A DNA stretch of 11,974 bases, from contig DKUB01000010.1 in assembly GCA_002490465.1 (NCBI GenBank), positions 1 to 11,974 of the forward strand, given 5' to 3'. The translations under genes were made by a program, and so were the position numbers. Positions within the stretch are counted from its first letter, which is position 1, and each line of letters opens with the position of its first letter. Shown here one piece after another: positions 6,295 through 11,974 of this stretch. The notes under the pieces were generated by a model, which did no database searches, had not been told where the DNA came from, and saw only the letters and a list, made by a program, of their open reading frames with translations. The DNA is from Lachnoclostridium sp. UBA7215. GTDB taxonomy: Bacteria; Bacillota; Clostridia; Lachnospirales; Lachnospiraceae.

Positions 6295-8054
6295 CAGCAT
6301 TCCTGTATTAATTTTATCAGCTTACAAAGCGCCATTTCTCCCATATCCTGGGCTGCGTCCTCTGCATCGCGCTGTCTGACGGAAACTGTGCGGTCCGCCT
6401 GTTCTTTTTCTCCCACAATAATCATGTAGGGAACTTTATCCATACGCGCCTCCCGGATTTTATATCCGAGTTTTTCCGTTCTCGTGTCCATCTCCACACG
6501 GATTCCGGCTTTTTTCAAATCACTCTGGATTTCTTTTGCATAGGGCAGGTATTTATCGGAGACCGGAAGAATTTTCACCTGTATCGGTGACAGCCACACA
6601 GGAAATTTCCCCGCATAGTGCTCAATTAATATTCCAATAAAGCGTTCAATAGATCCAAATAATACCCGGTGAATCATAATCGGCCGGTGTTTTTCCCCGT
6701 CAGCACCTGTATACTCGATTTCAAAGCGCTGCGGTAGCTGAAAGTCGAGCTGTATCGTCCCGCACTGCCATGTGCGCCCAATGGAATCCCTCAAATGAAA
6801 ATCAAGTTTAGGCCCATAAAATGCGCCGTCCCCCTCATTCACAGAATAGGGAATTCCCTGAATATCCATAGCGCTCTTCAGCGCCTGCGTAGCAAGCTCC
6901 CACTCCTCTGCCGTCCCAATACTGTTTTCCGGTCTCGTTGACAGCTCCACATGGTACTCAAATCCAAATTTTTTATACACCTCGTCAATCAGCTCTGCCA
7001 CATTCCGAATTTCGTCTATCACCTGTTTTTCTGTCATAAAAATGTGCGCATCATCCTGCGTAAATGCCCTTACGCGCATCAAGCCGTGAAGCTGCCCGGA
7101 TTTTTCATTGCGATGGACAAGCCCAAGCTCCGCATAACGAAGCGGCAGACTGCGGTAGGAGTGCGGTTCCTGCTTATATACCAGCATCCCCCCCGGACAG
7201 CTCATCGGCTTTATGGCATACTCCGTCTCATCAACAACCGTCGTGTACATTGTTTCGCGGTAATGCTCCCAATGCCCTGATGTTTCCCACAAATGCCTGT
7301 TAAGCATAATTGGTGTAGAAATCTCCTGATACCCTTCCCGCTGATGGATATCCCGCCAATATTCCAACAGCAGATTTTTCAACACCATCCCTTTTGGCAG
7401 AAAAAACGGAAATCCCATCCCCTCTTCCATAAGGGTAAATATTCCTAGCTCCTTTCCCAGCTTTCTATGGTCTCTTAATTTCGCCTCTTCGATTTGATAC
7501 AGATACTCTTTCAGCAGGGATTTCTTTGGAAATGAAACACCATATATGCGCGTCAGCATTTTATTGTGCTCATCCCCCCTCCAATACGCCCCGGCGACAG
7601 ATAAAAGCTTTATTGCCTTTAAGTGACAGGTATTGGATATATGCGGCCCTTTGCAAAACTCTGTATACTCTCCCTGCCGGTAAAAACTAATTTTTTCTCC
7701 CGCAGGAAGTTCCTGTATCAATTCCCGTTTATAGTCTTCCCCATGTTTGCTCATATAAGCGGCGGCCTCCTCCTTTTCCACTTCATACACCTGAAGTGGA
7801 AGCGAAGCCTCTACAACTTTTTTCATTTCATCCTCAACCGTTTTCAGATGCTCCTCAGAAAATGGAAAATCAAACTCAAAATCATAATAAAATCCATTTT
7901 CTATTGCCGGCCCAATCGCACATTTTGTATCCGGATACAAACGCTTTACTGCCTGTGCCAGCACATGGGCGCTCGTGTGCCAGAACGCCTTCCTGCCCAG
8001 TACTTCATCAAAACCAGCCTCCGTCATTGTTCCATTGCTCATTAAAATTTTCAT
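6258..8054 (-). CDS. thrS: Threonyl-tRNA synthetase lacking the N-terminal TGS domain
   Basis: The 598-aa enzyme charges tRNA-Thr with threonine. The editing (N2) domain starts almost at once, with HTSAH at 26-30 and C134xxxH138 in FCKGPH, the residues used to clear Ser-tRNA-Thr. The class II core follows: zinc ligands Cys286 (MSCPGG), His337 (DDAHIF) and His462 (MIHRVLFGSIER), motif 2 around RYAELGLVHRNE (306-317) and motif 3 around 458-471. The anticodon-binding domain is at about 490-590. Usual bacterial enzymes are about 635-645 aa and begin with a TGS domain of about 60 residues; here only about 22 residues precede the editing domain. The start has AGGGAG about 9 bases upstream, and no TGS-like coding lies in the leader. 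Expression is controlled by the T-box at 8084-8375. Confidence 0.95.
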   Translation of the reverse strand: MKILMSNGTMTEAGFDEVLGRKAFWHTSAHVLAQAVKRLYPDTKCAIGPAIENGFYYDFEFDFPFSEEHLKTVEDEMKKVVEASLPLQVYEVEKEEAAAYMSKHGEDYKRELIQELPAGEKISFYRQGEYTEFCKGPHISNTCHLKAIKLLSVAGAYWRGDEHNKMLTRIYGVSFPKKSLLKEYLYQIEEAKLRDHRKLGKELGIFTLMEEGMGFPFFLPKGMVLKNLLLEYWRDIHQREGYQEISTPIMLNRHLWETSGHWEHYRETMYTTVVDETEYAIKPMSCPGGMLVYKQEPHSYRSLPLRYAELGLVHRNEKSGQLHGLMRVRAFTQDDAHIFMTEKQVIDEIRNVAELIDEVYKKFGFEYHVELSTRPENSIGTAEEWELATQALKSAMDIQGIPYSVNEGDGAFYGPKLDFHLRDSIGRTWQCGTIQLDFQLPQRFEIEYTGADGEKHRPIMIHRVLFGSIERFIGILIEHYAGKFPVWLSPIQVKILPVSDKYLPYAKEIQSDLKKAGIRVEMDTRTEKLGYKIREARMDKVPYMIIVGEKEQADRTVSVRQRDAEDAAQDMGEMALCKLIKLIQECCHEWESSEIRAE

Positions 8055-8083
8055 AGCTTTTCGCTCCCTTCTTTTTTCTATAC

Positions 8084-8126
8084 AAAAAGAAAAGACCCTT
8101 AAGACCGCCTAAACAGTCTTAAGGGT
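8084..8126 (-). terminator. T-box intrinsic terminator of thrS
   Basis: On the minus strand ACCCTTAAGAC (8116-8126) pairs perfectly with GTCTTAAGGGT (8095-8105), followed by CTTTTCTTTTT (8084-8094). It is mutually exclusive with the antiterminator at 8119-8150, because both use the CCTTAA segment. Confidence 0.92.
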
Positions 8127-8375
8127 GCAATGTGCACGGTTCCACCTTAACTTTTCACTTCAGATTCCAACAAATCCTATTCTTTAACGCAGAAATACGG
8201 TAACGCTTACCTGGTATATGTTCAGCATTACAGCTCGGGAATGGTTTTCGTCTATCTTCCTCATAAACAGCTTCCACCAAATGCCGCTCTCTCTGGATGA
8301 TTCTAAATCAGTTGTTTAGAAATACTGATTTCCCGCAGGAATAGACTACTCTTTCCGTCATTGCCTTTTTGTATT
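8084..8375 (-). promoter_or_regulatory. T-box riboswitch, threonine-specific (specifier ACC), thrS leader
   Basis: The leader senses uncharged tRNA-Thr and lets thrS be transcribed when threonine charging is low. Near the 5' end is AAAGAGTAG, typical of the base of Stem I, then AGAGAG and TTGGTGGAAGCTG, the distal AG bulge and loop. The specifier loop reads GAAAACCA, with codon ACC (Thr) at 8243-8245. Stem III is GGTAA-GCG-TTACC (8199-8211). The T-box consensus AAGGTGGAACCGTGC is at 8134-8148. The antiterminator (8119-8150) pairs TTAAGG with CCTTAA and GTGCA with TGCAC around the 7-base bulge TGGAACC. The bulge TGGA would pair with a tRNA ending UCCA, fitting the U discriminator of Gram-positive tRNA-Thr. 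The leader starts near 8375. Confidence 0.95.
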
Positions 8376-8381
8376 GTACAT

Positions 8382-8410
8382 ACATTATCAGATTTTTGTT
8401 TGATTGTCAA
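8382..8410 (-). promoter_or_regulatory. thrS promoter, -35 overlapping the paaK stop codon
   Basis: On the minus strand a consensus -35 TTGACA (8405-8410) and -10 TAATGT (8382-8387), preceded by TGA as an extended -10, are separated by 17 bases. The first bases of the -35 are the TGA stop region of paaK, so there is no room for a paaK terminator before it. Confidence 0.8.
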
Positions 8411-9714
8411 CTCTGATATAGATTTCTCTTGTCAATGACACGAACCGCCTTGCCCTCGCTTCTGGCAATGCTCTTTGGCTCTACAACCCGAACATCTACC
8501 TTAATGCCAAGCATGGATTTCAGACCGGATACAATTTTCTTCTCACGCTCTTCCACCGCTACAGAGGAATCTGCTGCCATCTCTGGTGTGAGTTCAACCT
8601 GTACCTCTATGGTATCATGGTTGTGAACACGGTCAACCACGATCTGATAATTTGCCTGATACCCCTGGTTCAGAAGTACAGTCTCTATCTGGGAAGGCCA
8701 CACGTTTACGCCCTTGACAACCATCATGTCATCGCTGCGTCCCCTTGGCTTCATCATCCGTACATGAGTGCGTCCACAGGAACATTTTTTCCTTGTGAGC
8801 CAGCACAAATCCCGGGTGCGGTAACGAAGAAGCGGAAATGCCTTTTTTGTGATACAGGTAAATACAAGCTCTCCCAATTCACCCTCCGGAAGCACCTCTC
8901 CTGTATCCGGATTAATGATTTCTGCAATAAAATGATCCTCCTGAATATGCATGCCCGCCTGTTCCTCGCACTCAAAGGATACACCCGGTCCGGAAATCTC
9001 TGTCAGACCGTATATATCATATGCCTTAATCCCGAGAGATTCCTCTATATTGTGGCGCATTTCCTCTGTCCACGGCTCTGCACCAAAAATACCCGCCTTT
9101 AATTTTATCTGATCTTTCATACCCCTCTCATTCACTGCCTCACCCAGGTTTGCCGCATAAGACGGTGTACAACACAAAATTGTTGAGCCGAGGTCCGTCA
9201 TAAATTGAAGCTGTCTCTCGGTATTTCCGGATGACATAGGAAGCGTCAGGCACCCTACTTTGTGGGAACCGCCGTTCAAACCCGGTCCGCCTGTAAACAA
9301 TCCGTATCCATAACAGACATGACAGACGTCCTCTTCTGTCCCACCGGCTGCTACAATTGCCCTTGCACAGCAGTCCTCCCATATGTCAAGGTCCTCCTGA
9401 GTATAGAAAGCTACTACACGGCGCCCGGTTGTTCCGCTGGTAGACTGAATACGGACACAGTCCTTTAACGGAACTGCAAGAAGGCCGTAAGGATACTGAT
9501 CGCGCAAATCATCTTTTGTAATAAACGGTAACTTGTGCAAATCATCTATCCCGCTGATATCACCAGGCTTTACTCCTGCCTCATCCATTTTGTCACGATA
9601 AAATTCCACATTATCGTACACATACTGAACCTGCTTTACCAATCTCTCACTCTGGAGCTTTTGCAGCTGCTCCAAGGGCATTGTTTCCAGTTCCGGCTGA
9701 TAATAATTTTTCAT
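8407..9714 (-). CDS. paaK: Phenylacetate-CoA ligase (PaaK family)
   Basis: The 435-aa adenylate-forming enzyme activates an aryl acid, typically phenylacetate, to its CoA thioester using ATP. Motifs in order: the phosphate loop STSGTTGRR (91-99), YGLTEISGPG (235-244), YRTRDL (298-303), a CSCGRTH cysteine pair (311-317), GRSDDMMVVKGVNVWP (325-340) and the C-terminal lysine segment RSEGKAVRVID (418-428; Lys422 presumed catalytic). Length matches the family. ATG at 9714 is chosen because GGAG lies about 10 bases before it and the product then starts MKNYYQPELE as usual. In anaerobes such ligases are often near indolepyruvate ferredoxin oxidoreductase genes and act with aromatic amino-acid breakdown; no such partner is in this window. 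Related aryl acids such as indoleacetate are possible substrates. Confidence 0.92.
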   Translation of the reverse strand: MKNYYQPELETMPLEQLQKLQSERLVKQVQYVYDNVEFYRDKMDEAGVKPGDISGIDDLHKLPFITKDDLRDQYPYGLLAVPLKDCVRIQSTSGTTGRRVVAFYTQEDLDIWEDCCARAIVAAGGTEEDVCHVCYGYGLFTGGPGLNGGSHKVGCLTLPMSSGNTERQLQFMTDLGSTILCCTPSYAANLGEAVNERGMKDQIKLKAGIFGAEPWTEEMRHNIEESLGIKAYDIYGLTEISGPGVSFECEEQAGMHIQEDHFIAEIINPDTGEVLPEGELGELVFTCITKKAFPLLRYRTRDLCWLTRKKCSCGRTHVRMMKPRGRSDDMMVVKGVNVWPSQIETVLLNQGYQANYQIVVDRVHNHDTIEVQVELTPEMAADSSVAVEEREKKIVSGLKSMLGIKVDVRVVEPKSIARSEGKAVRVIDKRNLYQS

Positions 9715-9777
9715 TCCATTAAATCTCCATTTCTGCACAGTAAATTACATTTGCGCTTTTTTAACATAAACAACATA

Positions 9778-9806
9778 ATGATACCTCATTTTAACAAATT
9801 TTACAA
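9778..9806 (-). promoter_or_regulatory. Probable promoter for paaK
   Basis: On the minus strand TTGTAA (9801-9806) and TATCAT (9778-9783) are 17 bases apart, giving a start near 9770 and a leader of about 57 bases before the ATG at 9714. The boxes are good but not perfect. Confidence 0.5.
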
Positions 9807-9823
9807 GGTTTCTCTAACACCCA

Positions 9824-9852
9824 TTGTTTTTTATGAGAAATAATGGTAAAAT
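9824..9852 (+). promoter_or_regulatory. Probable promoter for the 152-aa membrane protein gene
   Basis: TTGTTT (9824-9829) and TAAAAT (9847-9852) are 17 bases apart, and the -10 is preceded by TGG (extended -10). The start would be near 9859. It is divergent from the paaK promoter, with the two -35 boxes about 17 bases apart. Confidence 0.5.
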
Positions 9853-9892
9853 GGTTTCTGGACTATAAAAAGAAATGGAGGAATAGTTTAAA

Positions 9893-10351
9893 ATGTCAAC
9901 CGTATTAACCGTACTCGGTATCATTGTACTGGTTCTTATTGTTCTATTGATTGTTCTGTATTTTGTCGGAAAGAAAATGCAGAAAAAACAGGATGAATCC
10001 CAGGCTCAAATGCAGGCCGCCTCGCAGGTAACCTCTATTTTAGTCATAGATAAAAAACGGATGAAACTAAAAGATGCCGGACTGCCCAAGTTGGTTTTGG
10101 AAAATACGCCCAAATATCTGCGCGGTTCTAAAGTGCCAATTGTAAAAGCAAAAATCGGGCCCAAAATTATGTCTCTGATGTGTGATGAAAAAATATTTCC
10201 GGTTCTCCCTATAAAGAAGGAACTGAAAGTTGTTATCAGCGGAATTTATATTATGGATGTAAAGGGACGAAATGTACTGGATAGTCCACAAGAAAAGCTC
10301 GGTTTCTGGCAGAGGATGAAGTTGAAGGCACTAAAACAGAATCAGGGATGA
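9893..10351 (+). CDS. Conserved-looking single-span membrane protein, 152 aa, unknown function
   Basis: ATG follows an ATGGAGG ribosome site by about 11 bases. The N-terminus is one strong membrane span (residues about 4-25, rich in Val, Leu and Ile) followed by GKKMQKKQDES, so the rest should lie in the cytosol. After a Gln/Ala-rich linker there is a compact basic domain of about 100 residues (VTSILVIDKKRMKLKDAG to the C-terminus) containing several Lys-rich beta-like segments, and LGFWQRMKLKALKQNQG at the end. I recall proteins of this shape as hypothetical in Lachnospiraceae, but no function is known to me. The gene is monocistronic, between its own promoter and a terminator at 10378-10412. 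Confidence 0.85.
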   Translation: MSTVLTVLGIIVLVLIVLLIVLYFVGKKMQKKQDESQAQMQAASQVTSILVIDKKRMKLKDAGLPKLVLENTPKYLRGSKVPIVKAKIGPKIMSLMCDEKIFPVLPIKKELKVVISGIYIMDVKGRNVLDSPQEKLGFWQRMKLKALKQNQG

Positions 10352-10377
10352 CAGGAATTTACTTAGGGATATGCCCC

Positions 10378-10412
10378 AAAAGGACAGCACGCTGAGCGCG
10401 CTGCCCTTTTTT
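10378..10412. terminator. Bidirectional intrinsic terminator between convergent genes
   Basis: AAAAGG-A-CAGC-A-CGC pairs with GCG-C-GCTG-C-CCTTTT around a TGA loop, with two internal A-C mismatches. It is followed by TTTTTT on plus and by TTTT on the minus strand. It lies 27 bases after the stop of the 152-aa gene and just beyond the stop of the convergent 201-aa gene, so it probably serves both. Confidence 0.75.
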
Positions 10413-10420
10413 AATCCTGT

Positions 10421-11026
10421 TTACTTCACTTTTTTAAATCTTATTATATTTCCATTTGAATAAAAATTTGAATAAAAATCCAATGATGAAGCCTTTTTTA
10501 CACTTATTTTTTTCGTGGCCATCTTCCGTTTTTTGCCATTAACAACAGTCCATGTTCTTTGATAGTATTTTCCATTTTCCAGGCCAAAACCCTCAACAGA
10601 CTCCATATAACCTTTTGCATCAGACACCATAAGGCGCTGGGAAGAATGATGCCAGCCACTGATGATATATTTTCCTTTTTTTATCAAAGGATAACCGGAA
10701 CCAGTTGAGCGCATTTTGGTAATATAAACCACTTTGCTTCCGCTATAGCTATATACTTTTGCCACTGCTGTACATTTACCGCCCATTTTCAACCATGAAT
10801 CTGTAATTAACAAAACGGGCATTTTGCCATCGGATGCATTAACAATGGCATAGCAGAGTTTCTTTTTCGTTTTTTTCTGCTGCTGCCTGGCAAATTGCAT
10901 ATACGATGATATGTATTTCTCTTTTCCCGCAGCAGATATGGTTAAGCTACTCGCTAATATGGAAACTACAGCAGAAAAGAGTAAAAGCGCTGTCAATCCT
11001 TTTTTATTTATTTTTGTATTTAACAT
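10421..11026 (-). CDS. Secreted hypothetical protein, 201 aa
   Basis: ATG at 11026 follows an AAAGGA ribosome site by about 7 bases. The N-terminus is a classical signal peptide: basic MLNTKINKKG, a hydrophobic core at about 11-28, and a probable cleavage after ISA or ISAA near residue 33. The mature part is strongly basic, with a Lys-rich stretch QQQKKTKKKLCYAIV and then beta-rich, Gly/Tyr-rich sequence (VYSYSGSKVVYITKM, GYPLIKKGKYIISGWHHSS). I do not recognise a family; the look is of a small extracellular beta protein. Near the C-terminus a 12-base tandem repeat encodes FYSN twice. The gene lies next to other secreted-protein genes or remnants on the same strand. No convincing promoter was found in the 120 bases upstream. 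Confidence 0.8.
   Translation of the reverse strand: MLNTKINKKGLTALLLFSAVVSILASSLTISAAGKEKYISSYMQFARQQQKKTKKKLCYAIVNASDGKMPVLLITDSWLKMGGKCTAVAKVYSYSGSKVVYITKMRSTGSGYPLIKKGKYIISGWHHSSQRLMVSDAKGYMESVEGFGLENGKYYQRTWTVVNGKKRKMATKKISVKKASSLDFYSNFYSNGNIIRFKKVK
10455..10478. repeat. 12-bp tandem duplication inside the 201-aa gene
   Basis: TTTGAATAAAAA occurs twice in a row (10455-10466 and 10467-10478). The unit is a multiple of three, so it adds four residues (FYSN FYSN) without breaking the frame. It looks like a recent slippage event. Confidence 0.8.
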
Positions 11027-11146
11027 AGATTTATCCTTTCTCTTAATAAAAACTTTTCTTTTTTAATGTTGCTAGAAACAAAAACTTTTTCACTTAAGGC
11101 TGAAATGTTGCATAATCTCTCTCCGTAACATATACGCATTGTTTAA

Positions 11147-11819
11147 TTATTCAAATATATTGATAATATAGCCATCAATAGTCGTCAGGCTACATGTTTT
11201 TCCGCCGCAAGACTGTACTTCAACTTTTGTAATCAGGTAGATGGGGGTATTTTCTTTTACATAATATTCTTTATCCTCCTTTTTGTTATTCACAACGACA
11301 CAAGCAGTATATCATATCTGCCTATAAAATTCATTAGCATTTCCTACTTTTTCAAAAAGTGCGGAGCAGTTTACCTACCCCCGTACACAATCACTCTCCT
11401 TATCTCTCCCGTTCATATTCCCCGCTATACAGTTTATGTATGGAACAGTCAGACTTTGTGTGTTCGGCAGCTCAAGTGATGTTAAATGCTTGCCAGCTTC
11501 ATTGGAGAGAACATGCAGTTTGCTTTCTTTCTCTGGAAAATCTTCTCTGTATTCTTCCTCCTCCTCAAACATAGCCGTCCAGGTTTTCCGGGATCACCAA
11601 TGACTCCCCCACAAAATCTATTTTTGTGATGGCAACCGTCTTCTTTTTCTTATCTAATACTCTGTAGTGGAATACCGGCTCCTGTTCGCCGGATTTTTCT
11701 GTATCCGCTTCTGCGGCCAACATTTTCTGACTGCTTAGGCCCACTGGAAACAAACTGCCTGCCATTAGAAAAATCATAAATAACGCCGTTATTTTTTTTA
11801 TATTCCTCTTCAATTTCAC
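11147..11819 (-). pseudogene. Broken secreted protein gene, probably BspA-like leucine-rich-repeat
   Basis: A GTG start at 11819 with GGAGG 5-6 bases upstream opens a frame with a signal peptide (MKLKRNIKKITALFMIFLMA onward, cleavage near LAAEA), then FHYRVLDKKKKTVAITKIDF and SLVIPENLDGY, which resembles the opening repeats of BspA-type LRR surface proteins. That frame stops at 11565-11567. A frame shifted by one base takes over at about 11575 (MFEEEEEYREDF, later HLTSLELPNTQSL) and stops at TAG 11375-11377. The same frame goes on with protein-like sequence (CSALFEKVGNANEFYRQI), meets TGA at 11312-11314, and continues (YYVKENTPIYLITKVEV, TTIDGYIINIFE) to TAA at 11147-11149. One frameshift and two stops indicate a decayed gene. 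The LRR assignment is from sequence style only. Confidence 0.65.
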
Positions 11820-11844
11820 TCTTCCTCCTGATTTTATCCAAGGT

Positions 11845-11974
11845 TTATAACGAATACATATATAAATCAGAAGATCCTGCTACATATATCTTTTTTCCCT
11901 TCTCTGTAACTTCAAATCCTCTGTAAAACTGGCCGTATAACTGATCCGATGTATAATTTTCACTGTCAATGCCA
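11845..11974 (-). CDS. C-terminal 42 codons of a gene cut by the window edge
   Basis: On the minus strand an open frame enters from beyond the right edge and ends at TAA 11845-11847. The visible C-terminus includes DSENYTSDQLYGQFYRGFEV and ends GSSDLYMYSL. It is polar and Tyr-rich, has no membrane span, and stops 25 bases before the GTG of the broken LRR-like gene, so the two were probably one operon. The family cannot be told from this fragment; an extracellular protein is a guess from the neighbour. Confidence 0.5.
   Translation of the reverse strand, partial: GIDSENYTSDQLYGQFYRGFEVTEKGKKIYVAGSSDLYMYSL

Noticed and set aside
11090..11113. Seven-codon frame MQHFSLK with a GGAGAG site upstream of the 201-aa gene
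   Set aside because: It is too short, with no regulatory codon pattern and no attenuator structure after it; probably chance.

Overview
The window looks like chromosomal DNA of a Firmicute of class Clostridia, most likely family Lachnospiraceae (genus not resolvable by eye). Signs of this are the A+T-rich promoters of sigma-A type, strong GGAGG ribosome sites, a tRNA-Thr-sensing T-box leader, a periplasmic-binding-protein-like/GGDEF fusion, a four-cysteine TSCPD protein and a structured intergenic repeat of a kind I associate with that family. No tRNA, rRNA, CRISPR array, transposase or phage gene is seen. Most of the window reads as core and housekeeping DNA, with a decaying surface-protein region at the right edge.

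Left part (1-4399), minus strand. A leader carrying an about 190-bp hairpin-rich repeat precedes cca (CCA-adding tRNA nucleotidyltransferase). Next comes a cytosolic sugar-binding-like sensor fused to a diguanylate cyclase (GGDEF). A separate extended -10 promoter then drives a 143-aa membrane-anchored or exported protein of unknown function, followed by a 24-aa single-helix micropeptide.

Centre (4319-8410). A strong promoter, facing away from the cca promoter with the -35 boxes touching, drives a TSCPD protein, a VanY-type D,D-carboxypeptidase (peptidoglycan trimming) and a PlsC-type acyltransferase (phospholipid synthesis). plsC meets thrS tail to tail with a 37-bp overlap. thrS encodes a threonyl-tRNA synthetase without the N-terminal TGS domain. 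It is controlled by a complete T-box whose specifier is ACC (Thr). A 19-bp perfect hairpin at the end of vanY carries its T-run only on the minus strand, so it reads as a terminator for thrS-strand transcription running antisense through plsC.

Right part (8407-11974). An orphan phenylacetate-CoA ligase gene (paaK, minus) is divergent from a small single-span membrane protein of unknown function (plus). That gene converges, across a shared bidirectional terminator, on a secreted 201-aa protein (minus). Beyond it lies the wreck of a secreted, probably leucine-rich-repeat (BspA-like) gene with one frameshift and two in-frame stops, and the last 42 codons of another minus-strand gene cut by the window edge.

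The least explained items are the micropeptide pair at the left end, the structured repeat in the cca leader, and the antisense-oriented terminator between vanY and plsC.
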